Shown: positions 26,858 to 34,578, numbered from the stretch's first letter. The stretch is 35,187 bases of DNA from Anaerospora hongkongensis (GCF_004339805.1 NZ_SLUI01000022.1:1-35187), one strand, 5' to 3'. A program made the numbers and translations. The notes: generated by a model not told the origin, from the sequence alone.

Positions 26858-26904
26858 ATGTACAAAGACTAGCAAGCACTAGACTCTTGGTACATTTTCT
26901 TTTT
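26858..26904 (+). terminator. terminator-like hairpin in the sigH leader
   Basis: ATGTAC-AAGA-CTAG (26858-26874) pairs with CTAG-TCTT-GTACAT (26880-26895), with small bulges, and is followed by TTTTCTTTTT. It lies between the sigH promoter and its start. It could be a partial terminator or an attenuator, or it could end the yacP transcript. Confidence 0.55.
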
Positions 26905-26942
26905 CAGTGACAGTAAAGCATAGATGGAATGGGGGCGATGTG

Positions 26943-27680
26943 ATGCGGCTTAATACTCAACGCGAACTGTATGGCTGTTTTGATAACATGACCGACGAAG
27001 AAATTGTGATTGATGCTAAAGATAACGACAACACAGTCGCTCTGGAGTATTTGATTAACAAATACCGCAACTTCGTTCGTGCTAAGGCAAGGTCTTACTT
27101 TCTGATTGGTGCAGACAGGGAAGATATCATTCAGGAAGGTATGATTGGTCTCTATAAAGCTATTCGCGATTTTCGTAATGATAAACTTTCTTCTTTTCGA
27201 GCTTTTGCCGAATTATGTGTTACCCGTCAAATCATCACGGCAATTAAGACGGCTACGCGTCAGAAACATATCCCGTTGAACTCATATGTTTCCTTGAATA
27301 AGCCGATTTATGATGAGGATTCTGATCGGACGCTGCTTGATGTATTATCAGGCTCTAAAATTTCGGACCCGGAAGAATTAGTTATCAGCAGGGAAGAATT
27401 TATTGATATTGAAGAAAAAATGGGACAAATTCTGAGTGATCTTGAATGGAAAGTGCTAATGTCGTATTTAGATGGCAAATCCTATCAAGAAATTGCTGTC
27501 GAATTAGAACGTCATGTTAAGTCGATAGATAATGCTTTGCAGCGGGTGAAGCGCAAGTTAGAGCGATATCTTGACAACCGTGGCGATGATACTGATATTC
27601 GCGGCATGTATAAAGGCTTGGCCGGTCTTCACAAAGAAGGGGCCATTGCGGGCTACAGTGACCATTTGGACGATGAATAA
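26943..27680 (+). CDS. sigH: RNA polymerase sigma factor SigH
   Basis: Sigma factor for early stationary phase and entry into sporulation. The core is unmistakable: YLINKYRNFVRAKARSYF, ADREDIIQEGMIGLYKAIRDF (region 2), TRQKHIPLNSYVSL, and SYQEIAVELERHVKSIDNAL (region 4 helix-turn-helix). It has 245 residues, against about 218 in B. subtilis; the extra part is a C-terminal tail of about 30 residues rich in Gly and Asp. The start is ATG 26943 after GGGGGCG; an adjacent GTG at 26940 is also possible. A terminator follows immediately. Confidence 0.95.
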   Translation: MRLNTQRELYGCFDNMTDEEIVIDAKDNDNTVALEYLINKYRNFVRAKARSYFLIGADREDIIQEGMIGLYKAIRDFRNDKLSSFRAFAELCVTRQIITAIKTATRQKHIPLNSYVSLNKPIYDEDSDRTLLDVLSGSKISDPEELVISREEFIDIEEKMGQILSDLEWKVLMSYLDGKSYQEIAVELERHVKSIDNALQRVKRKLERYLDNRGDDTDIRGMYKGLAGLHKEGAIAGYSDHLDDE

Positions 27681-27713
27681 AAAGGCATCCGCACAAGGGA
27701 TGTCTTTTTCTCT
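27679..27713 (+). terminator. sigH terminator
   Basis: AAAAGGCATCC pairs with GGGATGTCTTTT (loop about GCACAA), followed by TTTTTCTCTTT. Confidence 0.8.
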
Positions 27714-27833
27714 TTGTAATCAAAATTTTTATTAAGCAAAGGATTTTGTTGTTTTTTGAGGAATGTTAGCCATAGGTAGCTTGGCTGACAACGATTCAAA
27801 AGCCCAAAAACCAGTGCAAGGGGGAAATGGCAG

Positions 27834-28298
27834 ATGGCTGTACCTATTCAGCATATAATTGAGAGTGTCCATGATGCATCCCGGAAGCCGGAACGGCTGA
27901 GCTTGCTTGTAGGAAGACCTGGGAGTGGAAAAAGTAAAATATTGAGGGATTTAGCAGCTATGCGCGGCTGGAAGTATGTTGATGCGCGGATATTAATCAC
28001 AGATGAAATTCTGGAGATGATGCCGAAAGCCCGACCACAGCAGGCGCCAAGTATTATGAGTGAGGCACTTACCGCCTTAAAAGGAGAAGTCATTCTCTTA
28101 GATGGCATTGAAATATTATTTACTCCTGTACTTAATCTGGATCCTATGCCGCTGATCAAGCAGTTGAGCAGGAAGCACACCCTGGTTGTTGCCTGGCCGG
28201 GGGATTATACTGAGGGGAAACTCGTGCTTGATTATAATGGCCGCACTCATTATTGTTCAATTGCTACAGAAGAATTATCCGTTATTGCGATCAATTAG
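27834..28298 (+). CDS. brxF: BrxF-like small P-loop ATPase, solitary
   Basis: A 154-residue single-domain P-loop protein: Walker A GRPGSGKS (27-34), Walker B VILLDGIEILF (87-97) and a following DPMPLIKQLSRKHTLVVAW segment. The pattern LLDxIEILF-x-P, DP-x-x-L, LSR-x-x-x-VVAW matches BrxF, the small ATPase of type 3 BREX phage-defence systems. No BrxC, PglZ, PglX or BrxA lies within the window; the neighbours are sigH and an ato operon. It may be a remnant, a separate housekeeping relative, or part of a scattered system. AAGGGGG precedes the ATG. Confidence 0.75.
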   Translation: MAVPIQHIIESVHDASRKPERLSLLVGRPGSGKSKILRDLAAMRGWKYVDARILITDEILEMMPKARPQQAPSIMSEALTALKGEVILLDGIEILFTPVLNLDPMPLIKQLSRKHTLVVAWPGDYTEGKLVLDYNGRTHYCSIATEELSVIAIN

Positions 28299-28311
28299 CC
28301 TGACTATCCCT

Positions 28312-28356
28312 AAGCCTTCGCTGTAGATTACAGCGGAGGCTTTTTATTTTTTTTTA
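28312..28356 (+). terminator. terminator after the BrxF-like gene
   Basis: AAGCCTTCGCTGTA (28312-28325) pairs with TACAGCGGAGGCTT (28329-28342), loop GAT, followed by a long T-rich run to 28356. Confidence 0.9.
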
Positions 28357-28365
28357 GTTTACTAA

Positions 28366-28377
28366 TGTTCTAGAACA
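28366..28377. promoter_or_regulatory. 12-bp palindrome upstream of the ato promoter
   Basis: TGTTCTAGAACA is a perfect palindrome 16 bases before the -24 box. Classic activator sites for sigma-54 lie further away, so this could be a repressor or auxiliary site. Confidence 0.45.
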
Positions 28378-28392
28378 CAAACTGCTTCTGCG

Positions 28393-28409
28393 TGGTATGA
28401 ATTTTGCAT
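28393..28409 (+). promoter_or_regulatory. sigma-54 promoter of atoDAE
   Basis: TGGTATGAATTTTGCAT matches the sigma-54 (-24/-12) consensus TGGCAC-N5-TTGCA, with GG (28394-28395) and GC (28406-28407) exactly ten bases apart. No sigma-A promoter is evident nearby. Start would be about 28420, about 55 bases before atoD. Confidence 0.75.
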
Positions 28410-28473
28410 AGAGATAAAGAGTAAGGGCACAAAAATTCTAAGCAAAAGTATGCAATGCGAAGGGGGAAAGTTC

Positions 28474-29136
28474 ATGAATAAGGTGAGACGAAGTGCCGAA
28501 GCGCTTGCCGGTATCAGGGAAGGAATGACTGTCATGATAGGCGGGTTTCTGGCGGTGGGTACGCCACTTGTTTTGGTGGATGAGCTGGTAAAAAAACAAG
28601 TGCGGAATTTGACAGTGATTGCTAACGATACAGCTATGCCGGACAGGGGGATAGGCAGGCTAATTGTGAACCGGCAGGCAAAGAAAGTGATTGTTTCGCA
28701 TATTGGTACCAATCCGGAAACCGGCCGCCAACTAATGGCAGGGGAACTTGAGGTAGAATTAACGCCACAAGGAACACTTGCTGAGAAGATACGGGCAGGC
28801 GGCAGCGGTTTAGGGGGGGTACTGACGCCTACCGGTGTTGGTACGGTTGTAGAAGAGGGCAAACAAAAAATTAAAATTAATGATCGGGATTATTTGCTGG
28901 AATTGCCTTTGCGGGCCGATGTGGCACTAATTTATGCGCATAAGGCTGACAAGGCCGGCAATCTAGTTTTCCGCCGCTCTGCCCGTAATTTTAATCCTGT
29001 GATGGCTATGGCTGCCGATCTGGTAATTGCCCAGGTTAGCGAGGTGGTGGAAATAGGCGCGATTGATCCGGATGAAGTCATGGTACCTGGCATTGTTATC
29101 GACTATATTGTAGCAGAGCAGGGAGGGGCGGTCTGA
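28474..29136 (+). CDS. atoD: acetoacetate/butyrate CoA-transferase subunit A
   Basis: Alpha subunit of a type I CoA-transferase moving CoA between acetyl-CoA and acetoacetate, butyrate or related acids. The 220-residue protein has [11 protein letters not shown] (about 24-34), the [13 protein letters not shown] loop (about 111-123) and a C-terminal [17 protein letters not shown] chose ATG 28474 behind AAGGGGG. The stop shares a base with the atoA start (TGATG), so the subunits are probably made together. The exact acid used is not readable from sequence. Confidence 0.9.
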   Translation: MNKVRRSAEALAGIREGMTVMIGGFLAVGTPLVLVDELVKKQVRNLTVIANDTAMPDRGIGRLIVNRQAKKVIVSHIGTNPETGRQLMAGELEVELTPQGTLAEKIRAGGSGLGGVLTPTGVGTVVEEGKQKIKINDRDYLLELPLRADVALIYAHKADKAGNLVFRRSARNFNPVMAMAADLVIAQVSEVVEIGAIDPDEVMVPGIVIDYIVAEQGGAV

Positions 29137-29807
29137 TGTCTGTAAATGCAAAAGAATTGATTGCCAGAAGAGTGGCTCTTGAAATGAAAGACGGCGATGT
29201 CGTTAATTTAGGTATTGGGCTTCCTACACTGGTAGCAAACTATCTTCCTTCAGGAGTTTCGGTTACCCTGCATTCGGAAAATGGCTTTGTGGGCTTAGGT
29301 CCGCTGGCCGGACAGGTTGATCCCGATTTGGTTAATGCAGGAGGCCAGCCGGCAGCTATCATCCCGGGAGGAGCGGTTTTCGATAGTCTGCTGTCGTTTT
29401 CCCTGGTTAGGGGTGGGCATTTGGATGTCACTGTTTTGGGTGGCTTAGAGGTTGATGAACAGGGAAATTTAGCGAACTGGATGGTGCCTGGTAAGATGGT
29501 ACCGGGAATGGGCGGAGCAATGGATCTTGTTGCCGGTGCCCGCAAGGTAATTGTGGCAATGGAGCATACGGCCAAGGGCGGTGCTCCCAAAATTCTCAGG
29601 CAATGCACGTTGCCACTTACCGGCAAAGGGGTTGTTTCTCTAATTGTTACAGAATTGGCGGTAATCAGGACAACTGCCGCAGGTTTGGTACTGGAGGAAC
29701 TGGCTCCAGGGATTACTGCAGCAGAAGTAATCGGGAAAACAGCAGCTCCATTACTGATCAGCGAGACCCTTGCGACCATGAAGGGCTTAGAAATAGCGAA
29801 GGAGTAG
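29136..29807 (+). CDS. atoA: acetoacetate/butyrate CoA-transferase subunit B
   Basis: Beta subunit, 223 residues. The catalytic Glu lies in [12 protein letters not shown] (about 48-59), which forms the glutamyl-CoA thioester in this family. [13 protein letters not shown] (about 27-39) and [19 protein letters not shown] (about 119-137) are further family signatures. It overlaps atoD by one base and is followed six bases later by atoE. Confidence 0.93.
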   Translation: MSVNAKELIARRVALEMKDGDVVNLGIGLPTLVANYLPSGVSVTLHSENGFVGLGPLAGQVDPDLVNAGGQPAAIIPGGAVFDSLLSFSLVRGGHLDVTVLGGLEVDEQGNLANWMVPGKMVPGMGGAMDLVAGARKVIVAMEHTAKGGAPKILRQCTLPLTGKGVVSLIVTELAVIRTTAAGLVLEELAPGITAAEVIGKTAAPLLISETLATMKGLEIAKE

Positions 29808-29812
29808 ATAGC

Positions 29813-31237
29813 ATGAGTCAACCTGTTATTTCCCCTGAGTACAGAGGAGAAGAAAGGCCCGGGCTATTGGCACGCTGGGGAGCAGCGCTTGCCGACTGGA
29901 GTGAGAAATGGTTCCCTGATGCGTATATTTTTGCTGTACTGGCCGTTATTCTCGTAGCGGCAGTGGCTCTGCTTATGGGGCGAACACCTTCAGAAGTTGC
30001 TGTTGATTTTGGTAAATCCTTTTGGGGGTTAGTACCTTTTACCATGCAGATGGCGTTTGTCATTATTACGGGGTATGTGGTTGCCGTATCCAAGCCGGTA
30101 AAAATGGTCATTAGTAAGCTGGCCGAAGTGCCGAAAACTCCGAAAACGGCAGTTGCCTATGTTGCACTGGTTGCTATGCTGGCCTCGCTTCTTAGCTGGG
30201 GATTCAGTCTGGTGTTATCGGGATTTTTAATCCGGGAAATTTCCAAACGCGTTAAAGGCGTTGATTACCGCGCTGTTGGCGCAGCCGGTTACCTTGGCTT
30301 ATGCAGTATTTGGGCGCTGGGACTATCCTCGTCAGCTGCTTTAATGATGGCAACGAAAAGCTCCATACCACCGGCTTTGTATAAAATAAGCGGAGTCATT
30401 GGTTTGGAGATGACGCTGTTCACCTGGCAGAATTTAATAATGATCGGCGTACTTATACTTTTGTCCTGCTGGATTTGTTATGTGTCTGCACCTACGGCTG
30501 AACGTGCGAAAACGGCTGAAATGGCAGGAATTCATTACCAGGAAGATGAGGCAGAGGTCGTAGAAAAAGCAAAGACTCCTGGGGAATATTTTGAGTATAG
30601 TCCGATTTTGACGATCCTTATTGTCATACTGGGGCTGCTTTTCCTTATCAACACCTTTGCAACAAAGGGAGGATTAGCTGCACTGGATCTAAATATTTAT
30701 ACCTTTATGCTGCTAATCGTGGGGATGTTGTTTCACTGGACACCGCGTGCTTTTCTAAAGGCCGTTGCCAAGTCCATTCCTATGACCGGGGGAGTATTTA
30801 TCCAGTTCCCCTTATATGCAGGGATTTTTGGCATGATGATGGGGTGTGGTCTAAATGATGTACTGGCGCAATTTTTCGTTTCTATTTCCAATCAAGAAAC
30901 ACTTCCTGTAACTGTCGGGATTTATTCTGCGATTGCCGGACTTTTTCTGCCTTCGGGCGGCGGGAAATGGGTCGTAGAAGCCCCCTATGTTTTAGAAGCG
31001 GCTAATCAGCTGAAAGTGAACCTGGCCTGGATTGTCCAGGTATACAACGCGGCAGAAGCGCTGCCTAATTTTATTAATCCGTTTTGGATGCTGCCGCTGC
31101 TTGGTGTTACCGGAGTTAAAGCTAGAGATCTTGCTGGTTATGCTATTTTACAGCTCGCTTTTCATGTTCCGGCAGTTTTAATCCTCTTATGGCTGCTGGG
31201 CAAAACATTGCCTTATGTGGCACCAGTTATGCAATAA
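29813..31237 (+). CDS. atoE: AtoE, short-chain fatty acid transporter
   Basis: A 474-residue integral membrane protein with about 11-13 hydrophobic helices, of the AtoE short-chain fatty acid transporter family. Signatures include MQMAFVIITGYVVA, LSWGFSLVLSGFLIREI, GGVFIQFPLYAGIFGMM and FLPSGGGKWVVEAPYV. The polar, charged loop at about 228-265 is probably cytoplasmic. The start is ATG 29813 with GAAGGAG upstream. It shares the operon with atoD-atoA, so uptake and activation of the same acid is likely. No thiolase (atoB) gene follows. Confidence 0.92.
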   Translation: MSQPVISPEYRGEERPGLLARWGAALADWSEKWFPDAYIFAVLAVILVAAVALLMGRTPSEVAVDFGKSFWGLVPFTMQMAFVIITGYVVAVSKPVKMVISKLAEVPKTPKTAVAYVALVAMLASLLSWGFSLVLSGFLIREISKRVKGVDYRAVGAAGYLGLCSIWALGLSSSAALMMATKSSIPPALYKISGVIGLEMTLFTWQNLIMIGVLILLSCWICYVSAPTAERAKTAEMAGIHYQEDEAEVVEKAKTPGEYFEYSPILTILIVILGLLFLINTFATKGGLAALDLNIYTFMLLIVGMLFHWTPRAFLKAVAKSIPMTGGVFIQFPLYAGIFGMMMGCGLNDVLAQFFVSISNQETLPVTVGIYSAIAGLFLPSGGGKWVVEAPYVLEAANQLKVNLAWIVQVYNAAEALPNFINPFWMLPLLGVTGVKARDLAGYAILQLAFHVPAVLILLWLLGKTLPYVAPVMQ

Positions 31238-31250
31238 AATCAAGATGATG

Positions 31251-31306
31251 AAGGGGTGTCGCAAAGCACTTTTGGTAAAAAAAGTGCTTTGCCGCCCCCT
31301 TTCTTT
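31251..31306 (+). terminator. atoDAE terminator
   Basis: A long stem: GGGG near 31253, then GCAAAGCACTTTT pairing with AAAAGTGCTTTGC and CCCC near 31296. It is followed by TTTCTTT. Confidence 0.85.
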
Positions 31307-31397
31307 GTATGTACAGGGAAAAGAGAAAAGGAATGAAGATCTAATAAAACCGGGTTGAACTGCTCACACTATAATAGTTTATGTGAGGAGGACAACA

Positions 31398-32102
31398 ATG
31401 GAGACACTTGGTGGGACTGCTTTTCATGCCATAGTGAGTATGGCCGTGATGCTATTAATTTGGCTGGTAATGGGGAAAAGACAGATTGGCGAGCTTAGCC
31501 CTTTTGACTTTGCAGTATCCATTACAGCAGGTACGGTTGTTGGGGCGGGAATCGTTGATCCACGCATCGAGTTAAGCAGGACTATTGTAGCGCTGGTGGT
31601 ATTAGGCCTGTTACAAATTGCGGTAAGCTGGGTGGGTATAAAATTCCGTAAGGTGCATAAAGCGCTTTCTTCTGATCCGACTGTACTTGTAGAGAACGGT
31701 CAGATCATTAAAGCGAATTTAGCTAAAGTTCGCGTACCGGTAGAAATGCTGCTGCAAATGTTGCGGGAAAAGGATGTATTTGATATAACCGAAGTAGAAG
31801 TCGCCATATTTGAGCCACATGGTAAATTAAGTGTTTTAAAAAAATCAGAGTATTCACCGGTGACACCTCAGCAATTAAACCTTACTGTTGGTGCTAATAA
31901 GATTTTGGTGCCAATCATTCTGGAAGGAGAGCTCCAAGCGGATCTACTGAAAAAAATAGGTTTTTCTCCCACACAAATTGAAGAGTTTCATCAGAAGTAC
32001 CGTGATCGTATTGATGACGTTTTTATTGCCTTTATGGATAAACAGCACAATCTTCATATAACAGAAGAAAGTATTCAAGAAAGCGATGTCTTTTTACACT
32101 AA
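31398..32102 (+). CDS. DUF421 (YetF/YdfR-type) membrane protein
   Basis: A 234-residue protein with N-terminal membrane helices (about 5-30 and 50-78), including GKRQIGELSPFDFAVSITAG, the hallmark of this family. The soluble C-terminal part (about 85-234) has SDPTVLVENGQIIKANLAK and LLQMLREKDVFDITEVEVAIFEPHGKLSVLKK. These proteins are common in spore formers; their function is mostly unknown. The ATG at 31398 follows GAGGAGGA. It is likely monocistronic; a TATAAT at 31370-31375 lies upstream without a good -35. Confidence 0.9.
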   Translation: METLGGTAFHAIVSMAVMLLIWLVMGKRQIGELSPFDFAVSITAGTVVGAGIVDPRIELSRTIVALVVLGLLQIAVSWVGIKFRKVHKALSSDPTVLVENGQIIKANLAKVRVPVEMLLQMLREKDVFDITEVEVAIFEPHGKLSVLKKSEYSPVTPQQLNLTVGANKILVPIILEGELQADLLKKIGFSPTQIEEFHQKYRDRIDDVFIAFMDKQHNLHITEESIQESDVFLH

Positions 32103-32181
32103 GAAATTTGTCTAAACTAAACTTTCTCCCGTTAATGAAGTACAATAGGTAGAGGGCTTGGAGAAAGTGAGGAAGATCATA

Positions 32182-32703
32182 ATGAATATGAGAAAACAAC
32201 GGTTCTTTTACTGTCCGAAATGTGGAGGTAAGCTGCAGCATCAGCAAGTGGCCGAAAAGCAAAGACTCGTATGTTTAAGCTGTGGTTATATTTTCTATGA
32301 AAACCCAATTGTTGGCGTTGCGGCAATTGTTATGGAGAATGGCAAAATTCTTCTAGGCAGACGTTCGGCTACGGCTTCTTATCCTGGCTTGTGGTGCATT
32401 CCCTGTGGCTATGTAGAATATGAAGAGGATGTTTACGATGCAGTCTGCCGGGAGTTTTATGAAGAGACAGGGCTGAGAATTGAAGTAGAGCAAGTGTTTA
32501 CTGCCTTGTCCAATTTTCACAATCCCAATGTTCATACAGTGGGAATCTGGTTTATCGCTCATGCCATCGGCGGTACCTTACAGGCGGGGGATGATATTGC
32601 GGAGGTTGGCTATTTTGCCCTGGACAGCGTACCGGAGCTGGCATTTCCAACAGATATGCAGGTAATTGAGCTTTTAAAAAATAAGAGTAAAGGTTTTATT
32701 TAG
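32182..32703 (+). CDS. NUDIX hydrolase with N-terminal zinc ribbon
   Basis: A 173-residue hydrolase of nucleoside diphosphate-linked compounds. A zinc ribbon (CPKCGG and CLSCGY, about 11-33) precedes the NUDIX fold. The NUDIX box reads GYVEYEEDVYDAVCREFYEE then TGL (about 80-102) and fits G-x5-E-x7-REUxEExGU completely. The zinc ribbon layout recalls NudC-type NADH/RNA-cap hydrolases, but the protein is shorter than those, so the substrate is open. GAGGAAG precedes ATG 32182. Confidence 0.88.
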   Translation: MNMRKQRFFYCPKCGGKLQHQQVAEKQRLVCLSCGYIFYENPIVGVAAIVMENGKILLGRRSATASYPGLWCIPCGYVEYEEDVYDAVCREFYEETGLRIEVEQVFTALSNFHNPNVHTVGIWFIAHAIGGTLQAGDDIAEVGYFALDSVPELAFPTDMQVIELLKNKSKGFI

Positions 32704-32762
32704 GCAACTTTTACTATATAATGAAAAAGCACAATTTCAGGAGCAAAGGACGTGGCAATTGA

Positions 32763-33557
32763 GTGAGTGAGAATCTAATCGCTGTGATCATTGGTATTGT
32801 GGAGGGGTTAACGGAATTTCTACCGGTTTCTTCCACCGGACATATGATTTTAACAGGTTCCCTGCTTGGTTTTGATGGTGAGAAGGCTAGTGTGTTTGAA
32901 GTGTTTATTCAGCTAGGAGCAATTTTGGCTGTTTTTATCTTATATCGGGATAAGTTTATAAGAATGCTGGATATACGCCGTCTGGGATCAACCAAAGGGC
33001 TTTCCGCCATTCATGTAGCGGCAGGTATTGTGCCGGTACTGCTGATTGCTTATTTATTGCATAAGCCGATTAAAACGTATCTGTTTTCACCGTTTACCGT
33101 CATTATTGGATTAATAGCAGGTGCTGTTTTCATGCTGCTAGCTGAGAAAACAGCAGCCCGGCCGTCTACGCGTGATGTTGAAGAGATGTCAGTTAAGCAA
33201 GCGTTTTATGTGGGACTGTTCCAAGTATTGTCGCTTTGGCCGGGCTTTTCCCGTTCAGGATCGACAATTGCGGGAGGGTTGCTTTTTGGTATGAGCCGTA
33301 AAGCTGCAGCTGAATTTTCTTTTATTATTGCCGTACCGATTATGCTGGTTGCCTGTCTTTATGACTTACTCAAATTCTGGAACAATCTGAGTATTGCTGA
33401 TTTGCAGATGTTTGCAATTGGTTTTGTGGTTGCATTTGTTGTTGCTTATATATCGATTATTTGGTTTCTTGGATTTTTAAACCGCTCTTCCTTGGCATCT
33501 TTTGCCTATTATCGTTTTGTAGTAGCCGCCATATCCTATTGGTATTTCTTTATGTAA
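32763..33557 (+). CDS. uppP: undecaprenyl-diphosphatase UppP (BacA type)
   Basis: Recycles the undecaprenyl carrier lipid for peptidoglycan synthesis and gives low-level bacitracin tolerance. The 264-residue membrane protein has about eight helices and both signature loops: EGLTEFLPVSSTGHMIL (about 14-30, catalytic Glu) and LWPGFSRSGSTIAGGLLFG (about 158-176, catalytic Ser/Arg). The start is probably the GTG at 32763, but the AAGGA upstream is rather far (12 bases), so the true start is less sure than for neighbours. No partner genes are in the unit. Confidence 0.93.
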   Translation: MSENLIAVIIGIVEGLTEFLPVSSTGHMILTGSLLGFDGEKASVFEVFIQLGAILAVFILYRDKFIRMLDIRRLGSTKGLSAIHVAAGIVPVLLIAYLLHKPIKTYLFSPFTVIIGLIAGAVFMLLAEKTAARPSTRDVEEMSVKQAFYVGLFQVLSLWPGFSRSGSTIAGGLLFGMSRKAAAEFSFIIAVPIMLVACLYDLLKFWNNLSIADLQMFAIGFVVAFVVAYISIIWFLGFLNRSSLASFAYYRFVVAAISYWYFFM

Positions 33558-33580
33558 TTGCAAAAACAAAAAATCAGCTA

Positions 33581-33609
33581 TTTACAATTCACAAAACCTA
33601 TGGTAAGAT
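33581..33609 (+). promoter_or_regulatory. first tRNA cluster promoter
   Basis: TTTACA (33581-33586), 17 bp, TAAGAT (33604-33609), about 45 bases before the first tRNA. Confidence 0.55.
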
Positions 33610-33652
33610 AATATCTCGTCAACGGTTATTAGAGTAACGGTTTGACGTAGAT

Positions 33653-33728
33653 GCTGGTGTAGCTCAATTGGTAGAGCAGCTGACTTGTAATCAGCAGGTT
33701 GTGGGTTCAATTCCTATCACCAGCTCCA
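33653..33728 (+). tRNA. tRNA-Thr (TGT), copy 1
   Basis: 76 bases including an encoded CCA. Acceptor GCTGGTG pairs with CACCAGC. The anticodon loop CTTGTAA gives TGT (Thr). Identical to the copy at 34391. Confidence 0.95.
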
Positions 33729-33733
33729 TATAT

Positions 33734-33819
33734 GGAGGGGTTCCCGAGCGGCCAAAGGGAGCAGACTGTAAATCTGCCGGTTTTCACCTTCGAAGGTTCG
33801 AATCCTTCTCCCTCCACCA
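33734..33819 (+). tRNA. tRNA-Tyr (GTA), copy 1
   Basis: 86 bases with a long variable arm, as expected for bacterial tRNA-Tyr, and encoded CCA. Acceptor GGAGGGG pairs with TCCCTCC (one G-T). Loop CTGTAAA gives GTA. Only five bases separate it from tRNA-Thr. Confidence 0.95.
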
Positions 33820-33826
33820 ACGTATG

Positions 33827-33849
33827 ACGGCTGGCTAACTGCCAGTCGT
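33827..33849 (+). other. spacer hairpin before tRNA-Thr(GGT) copy 1
   Basis: ACGGCTGGC pairs with GCCAGTCGT around TAACT. A related hairpin precedes the second tRNA-Thr(GGT) at 34753-34777. It has no strong T-run, so it may mark a processing site rather than a terminator. Confidence 0.45.
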
Positions 33850-33858
33850 GATATATGT

Positions 33859-33934
33859 GCTGGTGTAGCTCAGTCGGTAGAGCGTATCCTTGGTAAGGAT
33901 AAGGCCACCGGTTCAATCCCGGTCACTAGCTCCA
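33859..33934 (+). tRNA. tRNA-Thr (GGT), copy 1
   Basis: 76 bases with CCA. Acceptor GCTGGTG pairs with CACTAGC (one G-T). Loop TTGGTAA gives GGT. Repeated exactly at 34786. Confidence 0.95.
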
Positions 33935-34004
33935 GTTTCATAACAAAGCACTGAACTTGTCTCCCTGTTAAACCAGGCAAAGTAAGCTCAGAACGCTTAA
34001 AGCA

Positions 34005-34079
34005 ATTGTTTGGTCTCAACCACTCCAGCGAAGCGAAGAGTGCCCCAAACAATAAGGCTATTCATTAGCCTTAGCCTCC
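34005..34079. other. cluster of small hairpins in the tRNA spacer
   Basis: ATTGTTTGG and CCAAACAAT enclose an inner CACTC/GAGTG pair, and just after lies AAGGCTA-TTCA-TTAGCCTT. No gene is seen here. It precedes the larger symmetrical repeat and may belong to the same inserted segment. Confidence 0.4.
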
Positions 34080-34092
34080 CAACCAAGGTTGG

Positions 34093-34199
34093 CGAGAATG
34101 GTTTAGATACAAGGCGCGACGAGAACCGTAGCGGAGGCGTACTGGAAAGTACGGTGAGCAACGGATCGCAGGAGCAACGCAGTAGATGAGCCATTATCG
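34093..34199. repeat. large symmetrical hairpin repeat between tRNA genes
   Basis: About 107 bases able to fold on themselves around one centre: the tip is CGTACT-GGAA-AGTACG (34138-34153) and the outer ends pair CGAGAATGG with CCATTATCG. The interior has repeated GAGAACCG/GAGCAACG-like pieces. It has the look of a dispersed intergenic repeat known in several anaerobic Bacillota, but I cannot confirm the family from one copy. No open reading frame of interest. Confidence 0.6.
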
Positions 34200-34217
34200 A
34201 CGACCGACCTAGAATCT

Positions 34218-34294
34218 GGCGGCGTAGCTCAGCTGGCTAGAGCATTCGGTTCATACCCGAAGTGTCCGGGGTTCAAATCCCTGCGCCGCCACCA
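34218..34294 (+). tRNA. tRNA-Met (CAT), elongator type, copy 1
   Basis: 77 bases with CCA. Acceptor GGCGGCG pairs fully with CGCCGCC; loop TTCATAC gives CAT. The full first pair marks it as not initiator. A tRNA-Ile2 (modified CAT) cannot be fully excluded. Confidence 0.85.
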
Positions 34295-34334
34295 TGTATT
34301 TGCTAATATGGTAAATATTACTGAAAAAATCCTA

Positions 34335-34363
34335 TTGACATAACGAAGTAACTGTTATATAAT
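34335..34363 (+). promoter_or_regulatory. second tRNA cluster promoter, consensus
   Basis: TTGACA (34335-34340), 17 bp, TATAAT (34358-34363): a perfect sigma-A consensus. It restarts transcription before the second half of the cluster. Confidence 0.85.
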
Positions 34364-34390
34364 ATGTTTTGTCACTGTGAGAGTGATCGT

Positions 34391-34466
34391 GCTGGTGTAG
34401 CTCAATTGGTAGAGCAGCTGACTTGTAATCAGCAGGTTGTGGGTTCAATTCCTATCACCAGCTCCA
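34391..34466 (+). tRNA. tRNA-Thr (TGT), copy 2
   Basis: Identical to the gene at 33653, including CCA and the following spacer to tRNA-Tyr. First gene after the consensus promoter. Confidence 0.95.
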
Positions 34467-34471
34467 TATAT

Positions 34472-34557
34472 GGAGGGGTTCCCGAGCGGCCAAAGGGAGC
34501 AGACTGTAAATCTGCCGGTTTTCACCTTCGAAGGTTCGAATCCTTCTCCCTCCACCA
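34472..34557 (+). tRNA. tRNA-Tyr (GTA), copy 2
   Basis: Identical to the gene at 33734; the whole 167-base Thr-Tyr segment is repeated without change. Confidence 0.95.
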
Positions 34558-34578
34558 TTTTCCTTTTATAATTGTCGT

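Noticed and set aside
27834..31237. A phage-defence island around the BrxF-like gene
   Set aside because: The flanking genes are sigH and the ato operon, with ordinary composition and no nuclease, methylase or integrase genes. Only the single BrxF-like gene points to defence.
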